Positions 1-8,374 of a stretch of 64,000 bases of DNA are shown here, one piece after another (the first letter of the stretch is position 1; every line of letters begins with the position of its first letter). Both the position numbers and the translations under genes were made by a program. The DNA lies in NCBI RefSeq assembly GCF_001426905.1, contig NZ_LMFQ01000004.1:45844-109843 (forward strand), given 5' to 3'. This DNA comes from Caulobacter sp. Root1455 (GTDB taxonomy: Bacteria > Pseudomonadota > Alphaproteobacteria > Caulobacterales > Caulobacteraceae). The notes beneath the pieces were generated by a model. The model did no database searches. It saw only the letters and a list, made by a program, of their open reading frames with translations, and was not told where the DNA came from.

Positions 1-224
1 CAATCCGTACCGATGGTTTGCGAATTTGGCCCTGGTCCCGGGCTCGAACGGATTCTGGCCGCCGCGGCGTCGCGAGGGGGCGGAAGCGCGCCCAGCCAGC
101 CAGCCGGATCGGCCGAGCCGATCTTCAACCCGCTTCTCCGGGTTGCGCCGGATATCCCCCGCGAACGCCCCCATGAATGATGACCGTCGACGAGGCGTCC
201 TTGGGCGTCGCGAGGAGATCCGCC

Positions 225-254
225 GTGACCATCGCTCCCGCGCGAACCTATAAT
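225..254 (+). promoter_or_regulatory. candidate sigma-70 type promoter
   Basis: A perfect TATAAT lies at 249-254 with GTGACC at 225-230, an 18-base spacer, in otherwise GC-rich DNA. Transcription would start near 260, only a few bases before the GTG at 264 that could open the first gene, so the message could be nearly leaderless. The rest of 1-263 shows no convincing gene. Confidence 0.35.
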
Positions 255-263
255 CAGAACCAC

Positions 264-1268
264 GTGGCGCGTGCGCCTACGCCGGGGAAGCGGCGGCTGA
301 GCATCTATTGGACGTGGAGCTATCCCTGGGAGGCCCAGCGCGACCCGGCGGCCATGGAGAACCGCTTCTCCACCCTGACCGAGGTCCGCAACGTGCTATG
401 GCCGCACTACGAGACCCCCGAGTGGAGCGCCGCGCGGTTCCTGCAGGGCATCGCCGGGACCCTGGAGCTGTTCCACAGATCCACCCTCAGCTTCCAGCGC
501 ATCGCCGAGGCGGCGACCGGCCACCCGGTGGCGGTGTTCCAGCGCGTGGACCAGGCGGGATTTCCCCAGCCGATCGACGAGCGGATCCTGGACGACACCG
601 ACACGCTGATGGTGTTCGGCCTGGACCACCTGCTGGCCGACCAGGAGGCCGACGTCGCCGAGGTGGAGGCGATCCGCCAATGGCTGAGGCGTGAAGGCAC
701 GTGCCTGCTGCTGGCGCCGCACCACGATGTCGGCTTCACCGACGACCTGGCCCAGCGGCAGATGGAGTATCTGCATCACGGCGACGCCCTGGTGCCCCGG
801 CAGCAGCGGTTCGGGCGCTACACGCGCTCGCTAATCAAGGCGCTCGGCGTTCCGGTGCACAATATCTGGGGCCTGAGGCCGGCCCTGGTGAAGGGGACCA
901 AGGACATCGCCCCGCTGACGGCCGCGCGCGACCTGGACCGGCTGGGGTTGCTCGCCAACGTCCCGACGCTGAATTTCCACCCGCATCTGCCGCACTACGA
1001 GGTGACCGGCGCCGACGCCGCGTCGATCCACGTGCTGGCCCGCCAGCCCGTCGACCTGGACCGGCCGCACCCGTTCACCGCCGCCGGCGCCACCGAGTTC
1101 AATTCGCTGCTGTGGATGCCGCCCCAGGGCGATCGGGCCGGCGACATCCTGGTCGTGGATTCCACCCACTTCACCACGCTGTTCGGCGGCACCGACAGCC
1201 TGGAGAGCTTCTGGCGAAACCTGGCCCTGATGGACAGCCGGAAGGCGACGGTCAGGCCGCACGTCTAG
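264..1268 (+). CDS. conserved hypothetical protein, unrecognised family
   Basis: This frame stays open from 177 to 1268 and is the only credible gene on the plus strand here. The start is uncertain. GTG at 264 gives 334 residues and sits just after a TATAAT box, while ATG at 177 and 355 are alternatives. The N-terminal part is rich in aromatic residues (IYWTWSYPW). A middle segment (LMVFGLDHLL, then CLLLAPHHDVG) looks like alternating beta strands with a loop carrying a His pair, somewhat like a glutamine-amidotransferase-type Rossmann fold, but no catalytic triad can be named. There is no signal peptide or membrane segment. It converges with the peroxidase operon across an inverted repeat. 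I do not recognise the family and assign no function. Confidence 0.6.
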   Translation: MARAPTPGKRRLSIYWTWSYPWEAQRDPAAMENRFSTLTEVRNVLWPHYETPEWSAARFLQGIAGTLELFHRSTLSFQRIAEAATGHPVAVFQRVDQAGFPQPIDERILDDTDTLMVFGLDHLLADQEADVAEVEAIRQWLRREGTCLLLAPHHDVGFTDDLAQRQMEYLHHGDALVPRQQRFGRYTRSLIKALGVPVHNIWGLRPALVKGTKDIAPLTAARDLDRLGLLANVPTLNFHPHLPHYEVTGADAASIHVLARQPVDLDRPHPFTAAGATEFNSLLWMPPQGDRAGDILVVDSTHFTTLFGGTDSLESFWRNLALMDSRKATVRPHV

Positions 1269-1272
1269 CGCG

Positions 1273-1414
1273 TATCGACATTCACGCTCGGTGCGTGGTC
1301 CTCGTCCTTCGACAGGCTCGGGATGAGGACCATTTACAGGCCTGAGCTGTAGAAAAACCTCATCCTGAGCTTGTCGAAGGACGAGGTTTTCGTCCCAGAC
1401 GCTGAATGTCGATA
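1273..1414. repeat. nested inverted-repeat element between convergent genes
   Basis: Two arms of 29 bases (1300-1328 and 1358-1386) are inverted copies matching at 27 of 29 positions. Each carries the core CTTCGACA/TGTCGAAG. They flank a 29-base loop. Outer 12-base arms (1273-1284 and 1403-1414, TATCGACATTCA and its complement) are perfect. The element fills the space between two convergent stop codons, so it could act as a bidirectional terminator or be a dispersed REP-like repeat. Similar TCGAAGGA-type palindromes are, from memory, common in alphaproteobacterial intergenic DNA. Only this copy was seen in the window. Confidence 0.8.
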
Positions 1415-1424
1415 GGCCTTAATG

Positions 1425-2363
1425 TCAGAACGGCAGGACCAGGGCCGCGCGGAAGAACCCGCCGTCCGGGCCGTCGTCGTCGCGCTCGATCACCTGCTGA
1501 TAGGTCAGGATCAGGGTCGCGCGCGGGTCCAGCACCCAGCCGACCGAGCCGCCGGCCGACCAGCCGTGCGTGGCGTCGCCGGCCGCGACGCCGTCCGTCG
1601 TGGTCTCGCCGCCCCGGCGATAGAGCAGGTCGGCCGACAGCCATGTGGTTGGGTCGAGGTTGTGCGTCAGGTGCCCCTCGACGCTGAACAGCGTGTCCTT
1701 CGAACTGCGGTCCGCGCCGTAGGGGTCGTCGTTGTCCGCGTAGACGGTGAGGGTGGGGAAGACCTCCAGGGTCGTCAGCCTCGGGTCGCGATAGGACGTC
1801 CCCCAGGCGAAACCGGTCGGCAGCCCGATCTGGAAGGCGTGGCGGTTCGAGCCCAGGTTCACCGGCTTGGCGGCGCTGTAGGCGCCGGTCGGGAAGTAGA
1901 CCTTAGCGAACAGGCCGGCGCTGAAGCCGGGCTTGAACCGGGCGTAGTCGGCGGGCGACAGGGCCGGGGAGCCGATCAGCCCCAGGACGCCGCCGACCTG
2001 CAGGTCGCCGAAGCCGGAACTGGAGGCCGGCGGGGTGACGCCGTCATTGATCGAGAACTTCGTCCGGCCGGCGGGCAGGATGACGAACGGGGCGAACTGC
2101 CGCCCGCCCAGGCTCAGGGTCGTCACGTAGCGCAGGATCACCAGGTCGGTGTCGATGTCGGAGCCGGGAATGACCGTCCCGACCTCCGGCTCCTCGTTGC
2201 CGCGCTTGACCACCGCGAAGCCGGTCCAGGCCTGGGCGCCTTTCGGCGCCAGCTGGTAGACGCGGGGGCCGTCGTCCTGGGCCCGCGCGGTCGGCGCCGC
2301 CAGGATCGCCGCGGCCAGCAGAGCCGCGCCGCCGCGCGCTCGAACGGAAAGCGGCGCGCCCAT
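1425..2363 (-). CDS. outer-membrane beta-barrel protein, phenol-degradation meta-pathway (MetA) type
   Basis: A 312-residue exported protein. The signal peptide covers about residues 1-28, with a hydrophobic run then ARAQ. The mature part consists of alternating amphipathic strands and ends in VLPF, with the terminal Phe typical of outer-membrane barrels. The pattern (YVTTLSLGGRQFAPFV, SSGFGDLQVGG, FAKVYFPTGAY) resembles the Phenol_MetA_deg/transporter family of putative porins tied to aromatic compound use. Its ATG follows directly after the TGA of the upstream flavoprotein gene, so it is the last gene of a four-gene operon. It may move a substrate or product of the peroxidase system across the outer membrane. 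That role is inference from family and position. Confidence 0.7.
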   Translation of the reverse strand: MGAPLSVRARGGAALLAAAILAAPTARAQDDGPRVYQLAPKGAQAWTGFAVVKRGNEEPEVGTVIPGSDIDTDLVILRYVTTLSLGGRQFAPFVILPAGRTKFSINDGVTPPASSSGFGDLQVGGVLGLIGSPALSPADYARFKPGFSAGLFAKVYFPTGAYSAAKPVNLGSNRHAFQIGLPTGFAWGTSYRDPRLTTLEVFPTLTVYADNDDPYGADRSSKDTLFSVEGHLTHNLDPTTWLSADLLYRRGGETTTDGVAAGDATHGWSAGGSVGWVLDPRATLILTYQQVIERDDDGPDGGFFRAALVLPF

Positions 2364-3815
2364 TCACGTGAAGGCGGCGGCCGGAGGAAGCTCGGCGTCC
2401 CCGGTGGCGGTTCGGTTCAACTGATAGGTCGCGCTGGCGGCGACCCGGCCCAGGACGCCGGCATAGGTGGGGAACGAGAACGGCACCTGGGCCAGCCCGT
2501 CGACGCCCAGGCCCGCGGCCATCGCCACCGCCGCCAGCTGCACGATGTCGACGGCCCGCTCCCCGACCACGTGGCAGCCGAGAATGCGGCGGGTCGGCCG
2601 GTCGATGACCAGCTTGCAGAACCCCTCGGTCCGGCCGTCGATGATCGGCCGGGTGGCGGCGGCGAAGTCCACGCTGACCGCCAGGACCTCGTGTCTGGCG
2701 CGGGCGGCGGCCTCGGTCAGCCCGACCTGGGCGTATTCGGGCTGGGTGAAGCTGCCGACGGGCGCGACCTGGTCCGCCGCCGGGGAGGCGGCGCCGGTGA
2801 CGGCGTTGGCGGCGGCCAGCAGGCCGGCTCGCATCGCCTGCGGGACCAGCATCAGGCGGCCGGTCACGTCACCGGCCGCGAAGACATGGGGCGCGGTCGT
2901 GCGCAGGGCTTCGTCCACCTGGATGAAGCCGCGGGCGGTGGTCTCGACGCCGGCGGCCGCCAGGTTCATCGCCCCGGTGTCGGCCGACCAGCCGACGGCG
3001 GCGACCACCAGTTCGGCCTCGGCGGCGCGGCTCTGGCCATCCTTCGAATAGTTCATCCGCACGCCCGACGCCGTGCGCTCGAACGAGTCGATCGCGCCGA
3101 AGCCCTCGTGCACCACGACGCCCGAGGCGCGAAAGCCGGCGGCGACGGCGGCCGACACGGCCTCGTCCTCGGTGGGCAGGATGCGCTCGCCCGCCTGGAA
3201 CAGCTGGACCTTCGTGCCGAGGGCGTTGAACACCGAGGCCACCTGGGCGCCGGTGGCCCCCGCGCCCACCACCAGCATGGACCCGGGCGCGGCCGACAGG
3301 CTCCAGGCGTCGCTGTGGGTGCAGGTCAGGTCGAAGCCGGGCAGGTCGAGGCGTCGGCTGACGCCGCCCGTGCAGATGACGACCCGGTCGGCGCGGAGCC
3401 GCAGGCCGTCGGCGGTTTCGAGGGTGTGGGCGTCGATGAAGCGCACGTCGCCGACGTGCTCGCGGACGGTCACGCCCAGGGCGTCGATCTGGGGGCGCAG
3501 GGCCGAATGACGGTTCACGTCCTCGACCACCTCGGCGACCCGGGCCAGCAGGCGCGGATAGTCCAGCGACGCCGCGCCGGCCAGGACGCCGTAGCGTTCC
3601 AGCTGCCGGGCCTCGCGCACCAGGCGCGCGGCGTGGGCCAGGGTCCGGACCGGCACGGGCCCGTCGTTGGCCGCCATGCCGCCGAACGCGCCGCGGGTGA
3701 CCAGGGTCGTCCGCGCCCCCAGGTCCGCCGCGCGCAGCGCCGCCAGCACGCCGGCCGGACCGGCGCCGATGACGACGACGTCCATCTCCTTGAGAGGCAT
3801 GGATTCGGCGCTCAT
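2364..3815 (-). CDS. FAD/NAD-dependent oxidoreductase of the disulfide-reductase family lacking redox cysteines
   Basis: A 483-residue homologue of dihydrolipoamide dehydrogenase, mercuric reductase and SthA. The FAD-binding GAGPAG is at 17-22, the NAD(P)-binding GAGATG lies mid-protein, and the second FAD motif (FAAGDVTG) and C-terminal dimerisation domain are present. The active-site segment that normally reads GGTCLNVGCVPSK reads GGMAANDGPVPVR at 45-57, so Cys48 is Ala and Cys53 is Pro. The C-terminal HPTxxE motif reads FPTYAG at 448-453, so the catalytic His and Glu are also gone. The fold is kept but the dithiol chemistry cannot be. It may be a plain NAD(P)H-flavin oxidoreductase or an electron donor or partner for the peroxidase. 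The ATG at 3815 overlaps the upstream TGA (ATGA), implying translational coupling. Confidence 0.85.
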   Translation of the reverse strand: MSAESMPLKEMDVVVIGAGPAGVLAALRAADLGARTTLVTRGAFGGMAANDGPVPVRTLAHAARLVREARQLERYGVLAGAASLDYPRLLARVAEVVEDVNRHSALRPQIDALGVTVREHVGDVRFIDAHTLETADGLRLRADRVVICTGGVSRRLDLPGFDLTCTHSDAWSLSAAPGSMLVVGAGATGAQVASVFNALGTKVQLFQAGERILPTEDEAVSAAVAAGFRASGVVVHEGFGAIDSFERTASGVRMNYSKDGQSRAAEAELVVAAVGWSADTGAMNLAAAGVETTARGFIQVDEALRTTAPHVFAAGDVTGRLMLVPQAMRAGLLAAANAVTGAASPAADQVAPVGSFTQPEYAQVGLTEAAARARHEVLAVSVDFAAATRPIIDGRTEGFCKLVIDRPTRRILGCHVVGERAVDIVQLAAVAMAAGLGVDGLAQVPFSFPTYAGVLGRVAASATYQLNRTATGDAELPPAAAFT

Positions 3816-5161
3816 GGGGTCGGCGCCGGGGTTTGCAGATCGGCCAGCCAGCGCAACGCGCTGAGGCTGGGCATGAAGCAATACTCGCCCCCCCGCGTGA
3901 CGACGAACTGGGGCAGGCCTTTCAGGCGCCGGGGGATCGGGCGCCTGGGAATGGAGAAGACCTCGTCGCCGTCGACCGTCGCCGCCACCGGGTCCCGCGC
4001 CCCGGCCAGGCCCGCGAAGACGCCGTCATTGATCCATTCGGACTGGACGAACTCGAACTGCCGCTTGGGGTGCGCGCCGACGAAGGTGAACATCAGCCCG
4101 CGATCGGCGCCGTCGTCCTCGGTGACGCCCTTGGGCAGCAGGGGGCCGTAGGCGGCGCCGCGCCGGATCATCCGGTGCAGCCGGACCTCGCCGGCGATAT
4201 TCGCGTCGCGCGGATTGGCGCGCCGGACGTGCGAGCCCAACGGCGTCAAGTATCCCGCGGGGTCGTCGGCGTAGAGGAAGTCGTTGTTGCGCTTGGGGTC
4301 GGCGCCGATCGCCGGGTCGTCGTGGAGCGGGCACAGGGCCAGGGGCGCGCCGCTGCGCCAGCGCCCCATCATCTTGGCGGCGACCAACTCCTCGTCCTGC
4401 GGCCCCGAGGCCTGGTCCTGGATGTATCGGCGAAACCGCGCGACCCGCTGGTGCAGCTTGCGGAACACGACATAGGTCCCGTTTCGGCCGAGGACCTCGG
4501 GTTGCGGAACCGAGGCGAAGCCGCCCATCTCGTCCCGGTAGCCGAGGACGAACTCGCCCGCCTTGAGGGGCGTCTCGTGGGGATCGGTCCCAGGGATGCC
4601 GCTGCCCTCGATCGCCGGATGGTTGATGCCGTCCCGGAAGCCGAACGGTTCGGTCTCGTCGGGCAGGGCGTGGCAGTCCTGCCGCCAGATGGCGGTGACC
4701 CCGCCCAGCGCCTCGTACGCCGCGCGGGCCCGATCCAGCGCCGCCGCCAGGGTCTGGCTGTTCGGAGCCACGGCCACCATGACGACATGGACCTCCGGCC
4801 CGCCCAGGGGCGCTTCCCAGTGTTCGGGGCTGCTTTCGCCGGTGTCTCTCAGGGCGCCCGCCCGCGCCTTCATCCCCTGCTGGAACTCCCAGGCGAAACC
4901 CTCGAGCGACGCCTGGGGCACGCCCAGCGCCTTCAGGCCCTGGAAGGTGAGGGCGACGCTGACCCAGGCGGCGCCCGCCGGGCTCTGGGGATCGGCGGCC
5001 GAGCCGACGACCCGGCTGAACCGCTCCATCAGCTCTCGGCCGGCCGCGGCCTGGTCGATCCGGAACAGGATATAGGTCGCCGCATAGGGGCTGGGGCGCG
5101 GGCGAAGCACGCCGCTCTGGATGTCTGCCAGCTCCAGCGGGCTGTCCATGGGCGGGCTCAT
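3812..5161 (-). CDS. Dyp-type heme peroxidase
   Basis: A 449-residue Dyp-type peroxidase, which oxidises dyes, phenolics or other substrates with hydrogen peroxide through a heme. The family signature GFRDG is at 174-178, with the distal Asp at 177. The presumed proximal heme-ligand His is H329 in RLHRMIRRG, and the C-terminal QFEFVQSEW segment is typical of the longer members. There is no Sec or Tat signal, so it is likely cytoplasmic or encapsulated. The start is supported by a GGGAG sequence 6 bases before ATG. It is second in the operon, 23 bases after the half-barrel gene, and its stop overlaps the start of the cysteine-less flavoprotein. Confidence 0.92.
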   Translation of the reverse strand: MSPPMDSPLELADIQSGVLRPRPSPYAATYILFRIDQAAAGRELMERFSRVVGSAADPQSPAGAAWVSVALTFQGLKALGVPQASLEGFAWEFQQGMKARAGALRDTGESSPEHWEAPLGGPEVHVVMVAVAPNSQTLAAALDRARAAYEALGGVTAIWRQDCHALPDETEPFGFRDGINHPAIEGSGIPGTDPHETPLKAGEFVLGYRDEMGGFASVPQPEVLGRNGTYVVFRKLHQRVARFRRYIQDQASGPQDEELVAAKMMGRWRSGAPLALCPLHDDPAIGADPKRNNDFLYADDPAGYLTPLGSHVRRANPRDANIAGEVRLHRMIRRGAAYGPLLPKGVTEDDGADRGLMFTFVGAHPKRQFEFVQSEWINDGVFAGLAGARDPVAATVDGDEVFSIPRRPIPRRLKGLPQFVVTRGGEYCFMPSLSALRWLADLQTPAPTP

Positions 5162-5184
5162 GGCGATCTCCCGAGGCCGTCAGG

Positions 5185-5712
5185 CTACTGCATCTGGTCG
5201 AGCATCTCGGTGAAGGCCGCCTTCAGGGCCAGCGCCTTCTTGATCTCGTCGGCGCTGACGTACGGGTACTCGCCATACTCCATGAAGCTGGGGCACTGAT
5301 GCGCCCGGACGAACTTGATGAACGCCTCCGGGTTGGTCTTCCAGTCCTCGGGAAAGCCTTCGAGGTTCTCGAAAATGGTGTTGAGCCCGGACTTCTTGAA
5401 CAGCTCGATCGCGTCCTCGGTGTACTTGTCGAAATCGGTGTCGAAGATGCCCTGGTACATGAACCGGGTGTCGTCATCGAACAGCACCCAGCGCAGATAG
5501 TGCAGCTTGAGCGGGGCCAGGAAGTTGGGGTCGCCCTCCAGGGCCGCGACGATCTTGTTTCCATAGCCGCGGATCGCCTCGGCCGTGCCGGGCTTGACCC
5601 TGGCGATGATGGTGAAGCCGTAGCAGGCCGGCGTCCTGGGCCAGACGGGTCCGTGCTTGCCCATCTCCCAGCTTGGATCGTGCTTGGGGATCACCGCGGC
5701 GGCTGGATGCAT
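5185..5712 (-). CDS. small Dyp-like ferredoxin-fold (half-barrel) protein
   Basis: A 175-residue soluble protein at the head of the peroxidase operon. It shows no known catalytic motif. The stretch from about residue 30 to 100 (FTIIARVKPG, then HYLRWVLFDD, then FMYQGIFDTDFDKY) has the strand-helix-strand rhythm and the FDD/F-x-x-FD pattern seen in the N-terminal half of Dyp-type peroxidases and other dimeric alpha/beta-barrel proteins. The distal heme residues are absent. It could dimerise with itself or with the peroxidase as an accessory lobe, or bind a small substrate. This reading is inference from pattern and linkage. An AGGTG-like ribosome-binding sequence precedes ATG 5712. Confidence 0.65.
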   Translation of the reverse strand: MHPAAAVIPKHDPSWEMGKHGPVWPRTPACYGFTIIARVKPGTAEAIRGYGNKIVAALEGDPNFLAPLKLHYLRWVLFDDDTRFMYQGIFDTDFDKYTEDAIELFKKSGLNTIFENLEGFPEDWKTNPEAFIKFVRAHQCPSFMEYGEYPYVSADEIKKALALKAAFTEMLDQMQ

Positions 5713-6238
5713 TGGGACACCTGAGCGCTAGACGCCGATCCAGGAGGGCCTCGGCGTTCGGCTAATGGCGCGACGCTAGGGCTCTGGCCCCAAGGGCGTC
5801 GATTAGGTGTAACCCTGAGCGGACGCCGTCGGCGGCTTTAGACGCGCGCTCGCCAGCGCAGACGCCTGGCCGACCGAGATGCCGATCCCGGCGCGCTGAT
5901 CTGGGGCCGGACGGCGCCCGAGGGGCCGATCGACACCGGCGGGCGCACTGGCGCGTCCCCCAACGTTTCAGATCGTTGGAGGGCGCCGCGATAGTCGATA
6001 CGGCGTAGTGCCCAGCCGACTGGGAACAAGGCGGTGGGCAAGCAATCGACTGACAGGCGGCCGATCATCCATTCCGATTTATGGCCTTGTGTTTCAAATC
6101 TGCATTTGTAATACCAATACCATGGGGCGGGTCGGCGATTTGCGCGCGGGTCGGGAGGGGTTTGTGGCCAGCGGCAAGAGCGTACGGACCTTCGGCGTGG
6201 ACCGGGGGAGTCGTTGGGCGACCCTGACGGATTCGCCC
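5713..6238. other. divergent intergenic region, no gene seen
   Basis: About 520 bases separate the peroxidase operon (left, minus) from kduI (right, plus). No convincing coding frame was found. A 20-base palindrome (CCAACG, 8-base loop, CGTTGG, 5960-5979) and the AT-rich stretch around 6085-6120 are candidate control sites for the two divergent operons. Confidence 0.5.
6102..6113 (-). promoter_or_regulatory. candidate operator TATTACAAATGC upstream of kduI
   Basis: On the minus strand this site reads TATTACAAATGC. An 11-of-12 match (TACTACAAATGC) occurs on the plus strand at 10656-10667, upstream of the TonB receptor of the same locus. Both lie in short AT-rich islands in otherwise GC-rich DNA. 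A regulator shared by both promoters, plausibly the IclR protein encoded between them, would explain this. No footprint evidence is available. Confidence 0.4.
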
Positions 6239-7120
6239 GTGTCGGGCGGTAGGAACGCCAAGGCGTCGGGACCGTTCGCCCAGGTCTTCCACGCCACCCA
6301 TCCGGACATGATGGCCAGCGCAAGCTCGCAGGACCTGCGAGATCGCTACCTTGTCGAACGCCTTTTCGCGCCCGAAGCGGTGACCCTGAACTATCTGCAC
6401 CAGGAACGCCTGGTGATCGGCGGCGCGGCCCCGCTGCTTCAGGAGATCGCCCTGCCGGTCCAGACCGAGCCGCCCTCCCACAGCGGAGCGCCCTTCCTGG
6501 CGTCGCGCGAAATGGGGCTCGTCAATGTCGGCGAGGGGACAGGGCGGGTCACGGTGGACGGCGCTGTCCATGTGCTCGAACCCCTGGACGCCCTCTATAT
6601 CGGTCGCGGAGCGGCCGACGTGCGGTTCGCGAGCCGGGATCCCGCCGCGCCCGCGCGGTTCTACCTCGCCTCGACGCCGGCCCATGCCGCCTTCGAGACC
6701 CGCGCCGTCTCGACCCGCGCGGCGATCCCGCTGGAACGCGGCGCGTCTGAGACCTCGAACCACCGCATCATCTACCAACTGGTCGTGCCGGGGGTGTGCG
6801 CCTCGGCACAGCTTCTTCTGGGCCTGACGATCCTCAAGCCCGGCAGTGTCTGGAACACCATGCCGCCCCACCTGCATGATCGCCGGTCCGAGGCCTATTT
6901 CTACTTCCGGCTCGGGCCCGAGGATCGCGTCTTCCACTTCATGGGCGCGCCCGACGAGACACGCCACCTGGTCGTGGAAAACGAACAGGCGGTGATTTGT
7001 CCGCCCTGGTCGGTGCACTGCGGCGCGGCGACCTCGAACTATGCCTTCATCTGGGCGATGGGCGGCGAGAACCTCGACTATCACGACATGGACCAGCTCG
7101 ACATCTGTCAGCTGCGCTAG
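6239..7120 (+). CDS. kduI: 5-keto-4-deoxyuronate isomerase (4-deoxy-L-threo-5-hexosulose-uronate ketol-isomerase)
   Basis: KduI isomerises 5-keto-4-deoxyuronate, released from unsaturated uronic acids, to 3-deoxy-D-glycero-2,5-hexodiulosonate in pectin or glycosaminoglycan breakdown. The match runs along nearly the whole family length. The cupin core is clear, with [19 protein letters not shown] holding the zinc-binding His pair and Glu, then [14 protein letters not shown] and WSVHCGA with a further His. The start is uncertain. Homology seems to extend upstream of the ATG pair at 6308/6311 into VFHATHPD, so GTG 6239 (293 residues) is preferred, though no strong ribosome-binding site marks it. 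It is first in an operon with GH105 and DUF2264 genes. KduD and KDG-processing genes are not in the window. Confidence 0.88.
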   Translation: MSGGRNAKASGPFAQVFHATHPDMMASASSQDLRDRYLVERLFAPEAVTLNYLHQERLVIGGAAPLLQEIALPVQTEPPSHSGAPFLASREMGLVNVGEGTGRVTVDGAVHVLEPLDALYIGRGAADVRFASRDPAAPARFYLASTPAHAAFETRAVSTRAAIPLERGASETSNHRIIYQLVVPGVCASAQLLLGLTILKPGSVWNTMPPHLHDRRSEAYFYFRLGPEDRVFHFMGAPDETRHLVVENEQAVICPPWSVHCGAATSNYAFIWAMGGENLDYHDMDQLDICQLR

Positions 7121-7169
7121 GCCCGATCCCGGCGCGAACCGCCGTCACTCCGCGAAAGAGATTTCCAGC

Positions 7170-8366
7170 ATGAAGCCCGTGGTCCTTCCCGCTCTTGCCC
7201 TGGCGATGCTGATCGCGCCCATGGCGTCGTCGCCCGCGCTGGCCGCGCCGGCCAAGGCCCCCGCCGCCGCGAGCGCCGCCGTTCCCTATGCGCGCGCCGA
7301 TGTGATGCGTCTGGCCGAGAAGGTCGCCGACTATCAGCTGGCGACCATGGCGGCCGGCTACATTCCGCCCAACACCTCGCGCGACACGGCCGACCCGAAG
7401 GGGTGGGTGCAGGGCGCCTTGTTCGTGGGCCTGCGCGACCTGGCCGACCGGTCGGACAACCCGGCCTATCGCCAGGCGATCCTGGCGCGGGGCCTGGCCA
7501 ACCAGTGGGAGCTGGGCAAGCGCTTCTATCACGCCGACGACCATGTGATCGGCCAGGCCTACCTCTGGGCCTCGCGCCACGGCGGCGGGCCCGAGGCGAT
7601 CGCGCCGCTGCGCCAGCGGTTCGACGCCATCCTGACCTACCCGCCCAAGGTGGGGCTGGAGCACGCCGAATACACCGATCCGCGCGGCGTCGACTGCGAC
7701 CAGCGCTGGTGCTGGAGCGACGCGCTGTTCATGGCGCCGGCCACCTGGTTCGAGCTGAGCGCGGTCACGGGCGATCCGCGCTACGGGGCCTATGCGCGCA
7801 AGGAATTCGCCGCGGTCACCGACTTTCTCTACGACAAGGACGAGGGGCTCTATTACCGCGACTCGCGGTTCTTCACGCGGCGCGGACCCAACGGCGAGAA
7901 GGTGTTCTGGAGCCGCGGCGACGGCTGGGTGTTCGCGGGCCTGGCCCGCGTCATCCCGCTGCTGCCGCCGGGCGATCCGGACCGCGTCCGGATGGAGGCG
8001 GTCTTCAAGCAGATGGCCGCTAAGTTGAAGGCGATCCAGAAGCCGGACGGCTACTGGTCGCCCTCCCTGCTGTCCGACCCCGCCAAGTCGCCGCCGGAAT
8101 CGAGCGGCACGGCCTTCTTCACCTACGGACTGGCCTGGGGCGTGAAGGCGGGCCTGCTCGATCGCGACGCCTACGAGCCCGCCGTCCGCAAGGGCTGGAG
8201 CGCCCTGACGCGCGCGGTGCATCCGGACGGCAAGTTCGGCTACGTCCAGCCGGTGTCCGATCGTCCGGAGAGCGTCAGCTACGACGACACCCAGTTCTAC
8301 GGCGTCGGCGCGTTCCTGCTGGCGGCGACGGCGATGGCGGATCTCGATCTCAAGCCGGTTCGATAG
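7170..8366 (+). CDS. GH88/GH105-type unsaturated rhamnogalacturonyl/glucuronyl hydrolase
   Basis: A 398-residue exported enzyme with a signal peptide over residues 1-26 (cleavage near ALAAPA). The body is an (alpha/alpha)6 barrel of the YteR/YesR type, which removes the unsaturated uronic acid left by polysaccharide lyases. Visible motifs are FYHADDHVIGQAYL, RWCWSDALFMAP with the conserved Asp, WSRGDGWVFAGL and ESSGTAFFTYGLAWGV. ATG 7170 was chosen because it opens the signal peptide and has AAAGAG about 10 bases upstream. It is separated from kduI by 49 bases and from the next gene by 8. Its product, after rearrangement, would be the KduI substrate, so the pair is functionally coherent. Confidence 0.9.
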   Translation: MKPVVLPALALAMLIAPMASSPALAAPAKAPAAASAAVPYARADVMRLAEKVADYQLATMAAGYIPPNTSRDTADPKGWVQGALFVGLRDLADRSDNPAYRQAILARGLANQWELGKRFYHADDHVIGQAYLWASRHGGGPEAIAPLRQRFDAILTYPPKVGLEHAEYTDPRGVDCDQRWCWSDALFMAPATWFELSAVTGDPRYGAYARKEFAAVTDFLYDKDEGLYYRDSRFFTRRGPNGEKVFWSRGDGWVFAGLARVIPLLPPGDPDRVRMEAVFKQMAAKLKAIQKPDGYWSPSLLSDPAKSPPESSGTAFFTYGLAWGVKAGLLDRDAYEPAVRKGWSALTRAVHPDGKFGYVQPVSDRPESVSYDDTQFYGVGAFLLAATAMADLDLKPVR

Positions 8367-8374
8367 GGGCGACC

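Noticed and set aside
26..253. 75-codon frame at the left edge
   Set aside because: Arg/Pro-rich, no ribosome-binding site, overlaps the promoter-like region. No support as a gene.
1422..4151. Open frame of about 900 codons on the plus strand opposite the channel and flavoprotein genes
   Set aside because: It lies antisense to two well-supported genes, has low-complexity Arg/Gly/Asp-rich composition and no recognisable domain. Such frames arise from high-GC third positions.
5960..5979. CCAACG-8-CGTTGG palindrome as a proven operator of the peroxidase operon
   Set aside because: A single copy with no second occurrence near another target. Kept only as a note in the intergenic entry.
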